A stretch of 64,000 bases of DNA from Brachionus plicatilis (GCA_010279815.1 QEOQ01000206.1:1540549-1604548), one strand, 5' to 3'. Shown: positions 35,350 through 47,476, counted from the first letter of the stretch. Numbers and translations are program-made. Notes: a model not told the origin generated them from the sequence alone.

Positions 35350-36951
35350 ATTTTCACAGAAATTTTTCTCTAAAATTTTTCACTAAAAAAAATTTCTCTA
35401 AAGTATTTCGACAAAATTTTTGTATTTTTCTCTAAAAAATTTTTCTCAAAAGTAATATAGAGCCGTTTATCTGTACCTCTACCAACCTTCAAAATAAAAT
35501 ATATGAGTCAAATAAGATAGTGAACTGAATTGTAATAAATGAAGTTATTAAGATCTAAATTATTAACCAGATTACAGAACTCACATTTTTCATCAAAATT
35601 CATACCATAATATTTTATATTATCCAAAATTTGAAAATTACAAATTTTAATTGTACAAAACAATAAGATTTAGAAAAATTGATAAAAATAATATCAGTTA
35701 TGCAAATTTTGGAAAAATTTTTTTTTACTAATTTTAGTTAAAGTTTCAATTTTTTTTAATCAAAAAATAATAAATCCCCAATATTAATAATTTTCATTTA
35801 ATCTTTTACAATTTAATCATTTCAGATAGCGATTAATACATTTAATTGACAATTTTTCTTTTGGCTCTTAATATGAGAATAAAAATTCACTTTTTCTTTT
35901 TTTATTAATTTTTTTTTTAATTAAAATTATAATTAGGGGGTGATCCCCAGGTTCGTCCGAATGGCTTACGCCTTCGTTTAAACCCAATTATTGCAAAAAG
36001 ATGATAAAAATAAAATAAAGTTTTAAGTTTTTTAAAAATTGAAGGTAACTGAAATTGAAAAAAAAATAATAAATAGTAAAACAAATTCAAAAAATACATA
36101 GTTTTTTAATGATTTCTTACAAAATTTAACCGAAATTTATGTCAATTTAAGCCATAGAAAAATCAAATTTTTTTTCGAAAAATTATAAATCTTTTTTAAT
36201 GAAAGTAAATGACTCTATAATACGCGACCTCTTTTTAATTGATCAATAAAAAAATTAAGATTTAAGAAAATTTCAATTTTTTTTAAATTAATAATATTCA
36301 CATGTTTAAAATTAAATTGCAAAAAATTTTCATCTTAATTTTTTTGCAAAGAAAATATAAAAAAAATTATCATATAAATGGTATTTAAAAAAAAAACAAT
36401 GAAGAAGATATATTTTTGCTGACGAGTCAGGCCATTCATTTTTTGTGCTTTTTCAAAAAATCAAAAAAAAATTTATCTTTTTTTAATTTTTAATCAAAAA
36501 TTAAGACTTAAGAAAATTTCAATATTTTTTTTAAATTAAAAAAAAAATTATGGTATCAATAGTTTATTCATAAATAAAAATTTATGCTTTATCTTTTAAA
36601 GTAAAAATAAATGTATATATATATATGTATATAATATCATACAAAGTGCATAATCAAAATCGTTTCATAACTTCAAAAAAATCCAACAAGCCAGAAACCA
36701 AATCTTTAAAAAATATATACAAAGTCCCGAATTTGAAAAAAAAAACCTTAAAAATTTATTTCTCTTAGTGAATAATTATAAAATTTAAAATCCGATCGAA
36801 ACAAAAATAAAACAAACAATCAAAAAAACTCTTCTCAAACAGAACACCAACCCTATTCTAAAATAGTTAAGTGTACATTCGTTTGTACAAACAATCCTAC
36901 CCTTGGTAAAGGAATGGCTAGACGGCATTGACAAAACCAGGAAAAGACCTT
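35350..36951. other. AT-rich spacer and BICRA 3' region
   Basis: Contains a TA-rich microsatellite at about 36612-36640 and the likely 3'UTR of the minus-strand gene that ends at 36952. No gene seen. Confidence 0.45.
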
Positions 36952-39900
36952 TCAAAAATCCAAGATGCTCGACATTGGCAAATCGTCTTCGTTGATGATG
37001 AAGTCGTCAAAATTTGCCAAAGTGTTCAAACCCGAAGACGAATTTTCTTCATTGATGTCGAGCACGTTTTGATTTGAATTGAGAGGACGAAAAGTTTCGT
37101 ATTGATCGTAGTCGTTAGAGTCATCTGAATCCTCGTTGTCAAAATCATCAAAGTTGGTGTTAGTGAAGGTCTCATCGAAGTCTGCATTTGTCTGCTTTGG
37201 CTCTAGTTTTGCGTTGAATGAGCTGGACGATGATGACGGATAGGCCGAGGACGATAGTTGATTTAGGGATGTGTTTGATTCGGATTTTTCAGTGCCAATG
37301 AAAGAAACCGAGTCGGTTTTTAGAAGTTTGGGCGATTTTTCCTCATCTTCGCTCTTCAGCACTCGTTTTAGGCCAAATGAGCTTGAGTTCGACTCCGAAC
37401 AGGTCTGGTTCATCTTGATCAAATTTCTAATTGTCTGTGGCGAGTCGCTCTTGATCACCTGGACTAAAGGTTTCGATTGAATTTGGTGTTTTTGTTCCTC
37501 ATTTTTGTCTTTAATCTCCTGTTTTGCATTGTCGAGGTCTTGCTTCAAGTCGTCCACGTACAACTTAAGCAAAAGAGTCTCTTCCGAAGACGACACTTCC
37601 TTTTGCATCGATCTCAGTTGAAGCAAGTTGAAGCGCTTTTTCATTGCGTCTGCTATCCGCAGCAGTCTATCTGACACTTGTTCAAAGCATTCGTCAACTA
37701 AAATTAAAAAAAAAATATTTTAATTACTAAAATTTAATTTTATCTTTAAGCTAATTTTGTATGGCTTATATTTTCAAAGCTATCTAATTTTTTTATAGTG
37801 TATCTAATAAAATATTAATTAGTATCTAATTTTTTTTTTGTATCAAAAATAATTCAATTTAATATTTAATTGACAAATATAGAAATCTTTAATTAGCTCA
37901 TTACTGATTTTGGTTCTTGCTTGTCGTTATCGAGGATTGGAATGGCATAGAAACGCAAAAGATGCTCCTTTGGGTGAAAATAGGAAACGCGGTAAACCAG
38001 TAACAACAAAAAAAGCTTTAATGATTCAACCAACCGAGTTACAAATAAGAGATTACGTGCAAAATCAAAACAAATTACCAGAGGCTCTTGTAAATTCAAT
38101 TTTGAGTCAAGTTGATGTGATGGAAGAAATTGAGGCTCAAGAAACAGAAATGGAAATTCAAAATGAAGTTGAAGTTGAAAACAATTCTAATGAAAATTCA
38201 GCTCAGTCTGAGATTCCAAAAAAGAAAAGAGGAAGACCCACTGGATCAAAAAACAAGCCGAAATCAATTCAAGATCAACCTCAAAACAAAAGAACAAAAA
38301 AAGATTATTTTTTTTTTCTTTTTCTTAATTTTTCTTCCTTTTTGTATTTTTTTTTAATTTTTCTAAATAAAATATCAAAAAAATTCTACTTCCGTTTTTT
38401 TAAATAGATAAAACAAAAAAAATTTAGATACTTAGATAAAATAATTAGATAATAAAAAAATATTTATTCACTATATTTAGATAACTTATTATCTATATAT
38501 AATAAAAAAAGAATTATATAGAAAAAAAAACAGTCATTTTGTATTATTATTATTATTATTTATTAGTTTAAAGCCCCATAGGCGATAGACTCTTTATTAT
38601 TAAAAAATAAAGAGTCCAAAAGCTGACAAAAAAAGTTACAAAAATTCTCGAAATGATTTTGGAATTTATCTAAAATTTTAAATATCTGATCTAGTACAAA
38701 AAAATTTTTTAAAACTTTAAGTGAGCCTTAGATTAAATTTTATTTTTCTAATAAATTTTAGATGAAAATATTATTCAAAAAAATTGTCAATTTAGCAAAA
38801 AAAAAATTCAATAAATAAAATTATTTGAAATTATTTTTTTTTGAAATTTATAAAATTTTTAATTTGAGATGAAATCGAATTTTTTTTTGGACACAAATTG
38901 AAGCTTGAATAAATACAAAGTTTGAATTGACTATTGAAAAAGTAATCTTTTCGAATAAAATATTTTATTTAATATAAATTTGAATTTTAAGTTTTAGTTT
39001 TTAAATCAAATTCGAAAGCTACCTATTTTTAAATTAAATTCGAAGTTAATTTAAATCTAAAAAGCAGCCTGAATTTTAAATAAATTCAACTAATGATTTA
39101 AAATTAATTTAATTATTGCATTGTGTAAATATGAAATTAACTAATGCCTCCCAAAAAAATTCCTTCAGTGAAAAGAAAATCAAGAAAATTTTAGAGACAT
39201 TTCTAAACCTGTCAAATACCTAAATAAAAAAATTTTTTTGTATTTTTAATTTAAAATCTAATTTAAGATTAAAAAAAATATGTTTAATAAAGTTTAGCTA
39301 TTTATCATTAAAAATTGATTAAAAATACCTTTTTATTTAACTCAAAAACTAAAAATTTTGATTTGAAATTTACATTTGATCATGAACTTCAATTTTCCCA
39401 AAAAAATAATTTTATCAATTTTCAATCATTTTTCTTTTGCCTAAATTGATTTTTTTATTGAATTTAGAATCTTGGAAAGTTGAAACTCTATAATTTAAAA
39501 ACTTGAGTAATAATTTATAAAAATTAAAAAAAGAAAAAAAAATTAACTTTTAAAATTCACTATAGAATACTACTCTTCTTTTTCCTACAACTTTTTTGTC
39601 TTAATTGTCTCATTATTTTATTATATTTTTCAGAGTTGTTCTTAAGTTTTTGAGTTAATTTTTAAAATTTTTAATTTTCAAATCATTTTTAAGTTACAAG
39701 TCATAAGTCAAGTCAATGACTTAAAAACATTTTTTTTAAGTCAAAGTTATGAGTTTTACTTTAATTTAAGTGACTCAGCAACAAGTCTGATATTTTTTTA
39801 CATCACCTACAAGGCGTTCATTGAATAAATAAATAAAAAGAATATTTATGGCAACTTGAAGTTGATAATCAATTCAAAATATCATTTCAATTCAAAGAGT

Positions 39901-42825
39901 TTATCTTTAAATATTGAAATTTACAAAATTTTAATATAAAATGTTTTACATGTTACAGTGTTTAAAGTTTAACTGTATAATGGGTAAGATTACATCATTT
40001 TACGTAATTTTATGTCAGAAAATGTAAGCTTACATAATATTACATCATTTCTTGTATGTAAGAAAATGAAAGATAACATAATCTTACGTAATTTTACGTA
40101 AAATTACACTAGTTTAAGTAAGTTTCGTCAAAAACGCTTTCGGTCAAAAAAAAACTGAATTTTAGAGGAAAAAGTGAAAAATTAAATCAAATTTGAATTT
40201 TATAAAAAAATATGGGTCCTTTGCTAATATTTACTTAAATAATATGACAGAAAATTACATATTATTACATTGTATGAGGGCTAATTGTAAGAAAAAGTAC
40301 TAAACTAGTGTAATATTACGTAAAATTACGTAATACTATATTATCTTACATTTTCTTACATACAAGAAATGATGTAATATTATGTAAGCTTACATTTCTG
40401 AAGTGAAATTACGTAAAATGATGTAATCTTACTCATTATACAGTTTAACTTTAAACACTGTATGTAGATTTAAAAAATAAAATAAATTTTTGATTTCAAA
40501 AATATTTGTAGGAAAGATCGATCTTTTCATTTTATTATTTGGAATTTAATATTGAAAATTCATTTATAAATTTAATTTTTAATTTTAAATGCTATTTAAA
40601 AATACTTTTGAATAAAAAAATTCAAAAAAAAATCAGTTTATAAATTTAAATTCTAAAAATCTATTTTGTCAATGTGTTGAGAAATTAATTTTTTTAAAAT
40701 TATTTTATTTTTTAAATCTACATAAAATGTAAAGCATGTTACATTTAAATTATTTAAATAAATTTTAAGATAAATTTTAATATTTAAAGTTAAACTCTTT
40801 GAATTGTAATGATATTTTGAATCGATCATCAACTTCAAGATGTCATATCTATCTTTTTTTAGCCCAACTTTTAAATTAGTGTAATTTTTGATAATTTTTT
40901 TCTGACCGAATACACATTCAATTATTCCTAAAAACCCAAATTTTTTATTTACAAGAATTAAAAAATTTAAATAAAAAAAAAAAACCCTATTTTTTTTGTC
41001 AACTAAAAAATTTTTAAGGACAGAAATTCAACTTACACTTATTCGAGTCTTCGTGACTGGGCTCAAAATAGGTCTTTTGAAACACATGATACCGAGACAA
41101 ACGTTTGATGGCATCAGTCCTGTCGTTGAACGGAGTCTTAAAGTCGGGCTCAGCGGCAAGCTTCTGATCTTTGACCAATTGTTCATTGATACTATTTTTA
41201 ATATTCTGTTTGGCCAAATGTTGCTGCTCCAAGTACTTTCTCACCAATTTAACCTGGTTCTTTTGAAACGACTCCAACTGCTCCCTGTTAATCACCTGAC
41301 TAATCCTCTCATCGAGCTGTCTCAACAAATTGACGGTCAGCTCGCCGCTTTCTCTGCTAATCACGCCATTCTGGGCCAACTCCTCAAAATTAAGACACTT
41401 GAGCTCAAGATGAGCAAAGTTCTGCTTTTTCAAAGCGATCGCCTGCTGCAAACTGATGACCGGACCAGTGGGCAGACTGGGCGACGCGTTCACCGAACTG
41501 GTGGCCGTGTTGTCCTTGTTGTTAATGACCAGAGTGCGCAACGGTGTGGCCACTTGGCTCTTGATCATTTGGCCTTGGCCGATCACGTTGCGAATTTTGA
41601 CGGGCGTTTGTCTGGCGCCCGCCTCCTTCTCCTTGTCGATCAGCGACTGCAGCTCGGCCTGTTTTTTGATCAACAAAATGTACTTCTCCTTGAGCTGAGG
41701 CAACACGTCCTTGTTGGTCTGCGAGGACATGTTTTGTTTGACTTGTTCGATTTGATTTTTGATCAGGTCGTTTAGCTTGAGCTTTTCGTTAAGATTCAGC
41801 TCGTTCAGGTTGATGGTGGTGGTTATTTGAGGCTGGGGCGACTGATTGCTCGGCTTGGCCTCGCTTTTGAGCTCGTTTTGCAGCGAGCTCTGAAGGTCGA
41901 TTAACTTTTTCATCTGGTCGAATTCTTCGTGTGTGAGCACCAGTTGCTGTTGGCCGGTGCCAGCGTCCACTGTGACAGTCTTGCTGGCGCGCAGAGCGCT
42001 CAATTTTTGGGTTACTTGCTGCAAGAGCTGGAGCTTGGACTGGGCCTGTGCTTGTCCGCCAGAGTCCTGACTCATCAGTTTTTGCTTCAGCTGCTGAATT
42101 TCACCCTCTACGCTCTTTTTGGTGGCGATCAATTTTTGCAGTTGCAGCTGCTCGTCGTTGCTAAGCACCGCCTGGATCTGCGCCTGAGTAACCACTGTCG
42201 TCTGCTGCTGCTGCTGCTGACCTTGGCTGGTGTAGTGGAGTATTTTTTGCTGATACTGTTTCAGCTGTGACTGAATTTGTTCCAGTTTTTTCATTTTTTC
42301 GGTGATGTCGCCGGCCAGATTGGCACTCTGACCGCTGTTTGCGCTCGGATTCGACAGGATGACAAACTGTGGACTCGACTGGTTGTGGCCGGGAGTCGGC
42401 GTGTTTTGTTTGATGTTCATGGATTGCACAGGCACGATCCGGTTGTTTATGTTGAGGAATATGGGGCCGCTTTGGCTGTGCTGCTGAGGTAGGACCACTT
42501 GTCCCGAAGACGGCTGCTGGATGATGATGCGCGGACTGTTCTGCTGGATTTTTTGGTTTTGGATGATTATCGGCTGAGGATTGCTGGTGAGCGGCTTTGG
42601 CTGCGGGCTGCTCGTTGACGGAACGGGCGCCTGGCTCGATGATTGCTGCGGCTGGATTAGATAGTAGCCGTTCGAGTTCGATTGTACTAGCTGTGGACTT
42701 GTGTATAGCATGTTTTGGCTCTGATTGCTCATTTGGATTATGTGAGATTTTTGTGAGCTGTCTGAAGATAGGTAGATTGGTTGACCGGTTTGAACAGACT
42801 GTTGTGTTGATTGTTGGACATTCAT
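36952..42825 (-). CDS. BICRA: BICRA/BICRAL (GLTSCR1) homologue, subunit of the non-canonical BAF chromatin remodeller
   Basis: Two coding exons, complement(join(36952-37697, 41037-42825)), give 844 codons; the junction (AAG-T|GTAAGT, TTTTAG|TT) restores Phe. Residues 1-550 are low-complexity, Gln/Ser/Pro-rich with Q tracts and coiled-coil-like stretches. The GLTSCR1 domain spans about 556-655: PDFKTPFNDRTDAIKRLSRY, HVFQ, then, across the intron, KFDECFEQVSDRLLRIADAM. The C-terminus is acidic, rich in Asp/Asn (DDFDNEDSDDSNDYDQY), typical of activation-type tails. In animals GLTSCR1 proteins bind BRD9 and define the nuclear ncBAF (GBAF) SWI/SNF complex. The intron of 3339 bp is unusual for this window and is filled with transposon relics. 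Start is the first ATG; an upstream non-coding exon cannot be excluded. BICRA versus BICRAL cannot be separated in protostomes. Confidence 0.9.
37889..38310 (+). pseudogene. C-terminal relic of a SWIM-type MULE protein in the BICRA intron
   Basis: Plus-strand frame reads LACRYRGLEWHRNAKDAPLG, ENRKRGKPVTTKKALMIQ, an acidic coiled stretch, then KKKRGRPTGSKNKPKS, an AT-hook-like basic motif. The segment from ACRYRGLE to the basic tail is what follows the SWIM finger in MULE-type transposases; the finger itself is gone. The frame is open for over 130 codons but has no start or partner, and it lies antisense within a host intron. Confidence 0.65.
38540..38563. repeat. ATT trinucleotide microsatellite
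   Basis: Uninterrupted ATT/TTA repeats of about seven units inside the BICRA intron. Confidence 0.8.
39849..40855. repeat. Outer foldback repeat, family C (copy 2)
   Basis: 39849-39955 (AACTTGAAGTTGATAATC, ATTCAAAGAGTTT) is the imperfect reverse complement of 40735-40855 (AAACTCTTTGAATTG, GATCATCAACTTCAAG). It encloses a second palindromic element at 39956-40460. The right half, about 40500-40855, is also matched at 7160-7440. Confidence 0.6.
39956..40460. mobile_element. Palindromic TA-flanked MITE (CAGTGTTTAAAG termini)
   Basis: Ends read CAGTGTTTAAAG and CTTTAAACACTG with TA on each side (39954-39955, 40461-40462). Inverted arms are about 165 bp each (39956-40120 and 40300-40460) and carry many TTACGTAA-type units. 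CAGTG ends and TA duplication indicate a Tc1/mariner-superfamily non-autonomous element. No protein is encoded. Confidence 0.85.
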
Positions 42826-43099
42826 TTTTAAATAATTAGCTCTTTGTTTTTTCTTTTTTTTTTTTTTAAGAGAATAATTTCTTGTTTAAAATCAATAATA
42901 TAATTTTTTCAAATCATATTTTTGAAATCTAAATGAATTTTAGAATTAAGCAAATTGAGCGACAAAATCGAGGCTTGAACAATAATTTTTTTGAAAAGTC
43001 AAAATTTTTTTTTAATACCTTTTTTAAATTGATTTTAAAAAAAATTTTTTTTGTTTTGTAATCGAAAATCTGAACTAAAATATATTTAGATTTTTTTTA
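42826..43099. other. Upstream region of BICRA
   Basis: AT-rich 5' flank; expected promoter region but no element assigned. Confidence 0.3.
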
Positions 43100-43690
43100 A
43101 ATAAATCGTTGCATCGAAAATAGTGTCGAATAATTAAAAATCTATAAGAAACGAAAAATTTACAAAATTTTTTACCTTTAATTCCTTCAAACATTAAATT
43201 TTTTTGCTTGAATTGACTTAAAAAAATTAAACTAAATAATAATTAAATTAAAAAAATTATTTTTAATAAATCGCAGCATCGAAAATAGTGACTAAAATTA
43301 AACATTTTATATAAACCAGAAATTTATTTAATTTTATTTTTTTCAATTTATTTTTTTTAAAAAATCATTTCCCCCCCCCCTTTTAAAAAAATAAAGTTTA
43401 AAAATGTCTAAATTTTTATGTGAGCAAATTGCGGCATTGAAAATAGTGTCAAAAATTAAACTTCTACTATGAAAGAAAAAATTACAAAATTGTATATCTT
43501 TAATTTTTAAGAATATTAAATTTAATTTTTTTAAAATCAATTGAAATAAATTATCTTATTCCAAAAATTTAGCTAAAAAATGTAAATTTTTAAAATTTTA
43601 AGTTTATAATTTGAATAAATTGCAGTATCAAAAATAGTTTCAAAAGAGTAAGCTTCTAATAGAAACCAAAAATGCTATAAATATCATTAG
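43100..43690. repeat. Tandem array of about 160-190-bp units
   Basis: Four diverged units start near 43107, 43269, 43425 and 43616, each opening with a form of AAATTGCAGCATCGAAAATAGTG and followed by AAAATTAAACTTCTA and ATAGAAACC-like sequence. A C10 run lies at 43371-43380. It is satellite-like, without coding content. Confidence 0.7.
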
Positions 43691-45240
43691 AAAAAAATTG
43701 AGTCATAGTGTTGTATTAATGGAGGAAAAAATTTTCCCCACATTTTATTCCGAGCTCAATATTGAGTTAAATTTGAATTTTTTTTCAAAAAAAAATTCTT
43801 TTCTTTGTCTAAAACTTAAATTTTTATTTAAGAGTTTAAGACTCGAAGTATCTCTAAAAAAATTTTTTTAATCTGATTGGTCATTTCAGCTTAAGTGGAA
43901 CACCAGTGTCCCGTATTAAAAAAAAACGTAATGAGAAAAAGTGAACAGAGGCTTTTTTTTAAATTTCGCTCATATTCATATGTCACATTGAATAAGGAAA
44001 ATAAATTATTTAGTCTAAATATTAGAAAAAATTTTCAATTTAGTCAAAATAAAAATTTTCTTTCTTATTTAACTTAAATTTAATACTTATTTTAACTAAA
44101 TTATGATGAAAATCTTTATAGTAAAAATTAATTTAAATATAAAATATCTTTGCGTAAAAAATATCAGTTAAATGGAATCGGACTATGATCGTCACAAGAA
44201 TGCATTTTTTTTATGTCTGCAAAAAAATGATGGTGAAACTGGAGAAACAATTGTAATATTTAATTGATTATTCAGGCTCTCAAAGAGAAAGATTAAATTA
44301 GACTAAATTAATAAAGTGATAAGTAAATTTCTCATTTGGTTTATTATAAAAAGTGCATTATATTTTACACTAAATCTTGTTCGATTAGACCAAATAATTT
44401 ATTTTAGTTATTCAATGTGACTGATACAAAAAATTAATTTCTTCATTTGCTTCTATACTTATTAAGAAAATTAGGAAATAAATATTTTAGCTGATAAAAA
44501 TTTCCAAAAAGCACCATTTCTCAATTTTATTTGAATTAAAAAAAATTAAAAAAAAAAACCATGGATAAATTTTTATAAAAAATTAAATTTTCTAAAAAAA
44601 AAAAGAGCAGCATTTAATTTTTTCCTGTTTCCTTTATCTAAATAATTTCCTTGTCTAAATTAATAAAGTTGAAAATTTAAATTTAGTCGCCAAAACCGAC
44701 CAAAATAGGAACATGCTGTAAATTTTTTCTAGAATAAAAACTCAATACAAAATTAGAGAAAAAAAAACTTTCTCGAAGATTTAGTAAAAATTTTTTGGGA
44801 CCAAAAAAAAAAAACGATATAATACTTATTTTTTTTCAGTTTCAATTTTTAAATCATAAAAAAATCAGTACTTAAATTTGCCTGCGTCAAATACTTATTT
44901 TTTGCAATAATAATTAACTACACTTAACTATCTCTTAACAATAAACAAATAAAATGACCATCTATCAATTTGCCAAGTGAAAGTCATAGCCGCCGAAATC
45001 GTACTTTAATTTCTTTTTTTTAAATGATTGGAAAAAAAAGTACTTCTATCCATTAACTTGATAAATAGCAGAAAAATTCAGGTGTATAAAATGAAAATGT
45101 GGGTACAACAAAAATTGAAATTTTTTATTAGATCAAATTTAAAACAAGACTTACTTTTTGTAGCGAGTGGCAGAACTACATATCAGATAAGTTAAATCGG
45201 AAGTGAGCTCTAAAAAATAAATCAAAAAATAGTTAATTAG
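43691..45240. other. AT-rich spacer
   Basis: A 31-codon frame at about 44172-44267 (MESDYDRHKNAFFLCLQKND and onward) has protein-like composition but is too short to call. Nothing else seen. Confidence 0.35.
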
Positions 45241-45244
45241 AAGA

Positions 45245-45560
45245 AAGTAAAGTCATGGAGTCCTAAACAATCGGGTCCTGAGACTGCTGCCTCCCCTCTC
45301 CTCGCCGACTGTGAAATTTTAGAACAGCAAAAAATTAGTTCGAGAGGTGGCTCAATTGAATCGAACTCACGAGTCAAGGCCACCCTCCCTGCTCCGTCTG
45401 AATCCAGTAGCGAGCGAGTGATCAAATGATTGCAAATTATGATAAGACCTTTGACTTGACATGGAGGAGAGTGTATTGACAATAATTGTCTAACCCAATA
45501 CTCTAGTCTAGTCACATTCTAATTTAACTCTCTCATTCACTCACACTTTTTCGGGTAGCG
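45245..45560 (-). repeat. GC-rich island, candidate tRNA-derived SINE
   Basis: About 300 bp of much higher GC than its surroundings. On the minus strand GTGAGTTCGATTC fits a RNA polymerase III B box (GGTTCGANTCC), preceded by GCTACTGGATTCAG, which could be a weak A box at a plausible distance. No T-run or poly-A boundary could be fixed. The 92-codon frame here has no recognisable domain. A transposon-derived coding fragment is the alternative. Confidence 0.3.
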
Positions 45561-45949
45561 AGAACATATAGTAGTACAGTAGAAGAGGCATAATAACAAA
45601 ACGTTTCGTATACTTTTAATTATTATTCCTTGATTTTTAACACAGATTGAGAAATTAGATTTTTATTTTAGAAACAAGCTCTGTTGAGAAATACTTGAAC
45701 ACATAAAGTCGACTCACGCTTCTAATTTACAAGCATGAATTTTTTTATAATAAATTAGCATACATTAAGGAATTATTAATTTAGCAGTGATGTTTATTTA
45801 GTTGCAAAATTTTTTTCTTTTCTACATAATATGCTTTGCTCTTCTAGGTTGGTTCCCATGCAAAAACTTGCCAATACTTTAAAAATTAGATTTCACGCAC
45901 GGTTCTTGGATTTGATGAAAAAATTGAAAAATAGCAAGTAAATTAGCAT

Positions 45950-45978
45950 GCTCCCTCCCCTCTCTCTCTCTCTCTTTG
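45950..45978. repeat. CT microsatellite
   Basis: CCTCCCCTCTCTCTCTCTCT run of pyrimidine dinucleotides. Confidence 0.9.
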
Positions 45979-46090
45979 TTTTGCTAGGATTTCTCAATTC
46001 TATTTAGGAGTTGAATTTTAATTTATGAACTGGGCGGTGTTTAGAGATGGAGTACATGTGTTTAAAGAATTTGAGACTAAGTTTTGGACA

Positions 46091-46285
46091 TCATCTCAAA
46101 AAAGTTGCAATTGTACACTTTGTGCGATTGAGGCACAATTTTTAGTACATTATCTGAACAAATGAGTGTTACACACATAAATGTATAATTATTGAAAAAA
46201 TATTTTTATGCTACTAAAATGTATTTTTTTATCGACATAAATGTAAAATAATTTGAAAGAACACTTAAATGCACAACTTTTGAGA
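46091..46285. repeat. Small inverted repeat
   Basis: CATCTCAAAAAAGTTGC at about 46091 and its inverted partner GCACAACTTTTGAGATGG at about 46267 enclose 160 bp. Probably a short foldback element; no target duplication was found. Confidence 0.5.
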
Positions 46286-47162
46286 TGGCTTTTTTGTTAA
46301 TAATTTTTCTAATCAAAATTAAAATAATTTAAATGAAAATAAAAAAGAGAATAATTTGTAGGATGCCTGTAAAAACAGCACCCATCAAAAAAGCGAAAAA
46401 AAAGCACCCTGTGTAAATCGCATTAAATATTATAAAATACCTTTTTTTTTTTGATATATTTATTTCTAACAACCTCAATTTTAATAAACATCAATTTTTA
46501 TATTAAAAAAATATTGTTATCATATAAAATTTTCAAGTTTTAAAATAATTTGTACATAACACTTTAAAACACCCTGAAACACCCTATTAAGTTTATAAAA
46601 CACCCTGCAACACCCTTTTGATTCTGATAGAGGAGAAAAAGTTCTGCTTGGCAAATTATTTTTCAAAAGGTCTGGACATGTAAAAACCCTATAAAAACCG
46701 CTAAAACAGGTTTAGACCGGATTTTTTAAAACACCCTGAATATTTTTTTTTTAAAAAGGTTTTTCAGTGAAAGAAACTACTTTTTTAGGGTTTCTAGGGT
46801 CAAGAAATACGATTCTGAGGTCGGTTTAACAAAATAAACTATTAATCATGATTTAGTCAATCCAGGCCCACAAGAGCCCACTATAAGATTATTGAATTTT
46901 GACTTGGAAATTACTACCTATGGTTTTCGACTCAGAGAAATTTATAAATAAGACTAAATCTCCTATATTTAAATTTGTTTAGAATTTATGTTCATGCATT
47001 TTTTTAAATATATTTTCATTGAATGATTTGCTATGATACAAATTTAATATGACAATCAAGATTCAAAAAAAGGAAATAATTTACATAAAAAAAGAGTAAG
47101 AAAAATCAAAATCATAATTAAATATTTACAATTTAATATTAAATCAAATTTAAAGTCCTTAT

Positions 47163-47462
47163 CTAATTTTTACTAGCTGTTATTGTTCTTTCAGTCATAG
47201 CTTTATTTAATTTACTTTTTAAAAAAGAGTCAATTTTTTTGTTTTGCTCTTCAGTTGTAAGTTGGCTCCATCTTCCAATTGAATATTCGTAGTGACGAAA
47301 ATACTTTGATACAATATATTCTCCACTTCCCCTCATGGCCAGTATGCTTTGATATATTTGAGCATCTGCTAAACTTTTAAAAACATCAAATATTTCAGAT
47401 AAGCATTTTGATTTATAACCTGTAAACTCTTTTATTTTATGATTGATACCTTTTGGTATCAA
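47163..47462 (-). CDS. Internal ORF of the palindromic MULE, uncharacterised
   Basis: A 99-codon open frame, starting without an ATG (TTG at its 5' end, in the hairpin), between the two arms. The encoded segment includes ILAMRGSGEYIVSKYFRHYE, YSIGRWSQLTTEEQNKKIDS and a basic end TITASKN. Composition is protein-like: aromatic, charged and with an amphipathic Lys/Glu-rich C-terminal helix. I do not recognise a domain. It could be the C-terminal remnant of the element's own protein or a captured host exon. The lack of a start codon suggests a fragment unless an upstream exon exists outside the hairpin. Confidence 0.4.
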   Translation of the reverse strand: MIPKGINHKIKEFTGYKSKCLSEIFDVFKSLADAQIYQSILAMRGSGEYIVSKYFRHYEYSIGRWSQLTTEEQNKKIDSFLKSKLNKAMTERTITASKN

Positions 47463-47476
47463 TCATAAAATAAAAG
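47429..47476. repeat. Perfect 22-bp hairpin with 4-base loop
   Basis: CTTTTATTTTATGATTGATACC, loop TTTT, then its exact reverse complement. The stem overlaps the 5' end of the ORF at 47163-47462 and lies near the inner edge of the right arm. Confidence 0.9.

Noticed and set aside
41014..42839. Long plus-strand open frames (259 and 113 codons and others) opposite the BICRA exon
   Set aside because: They are antisense shadows of a Gln-rich coding exon (CAG/CAA reverse complements give Leu-rich frames). No domain or splice support.
43343..44077. Short ORFs near 43343-43540 and 43895-44077
   Set aside because: Random AT-rich frames over a tandem array and spacer; no recognisable residues or splice partners.
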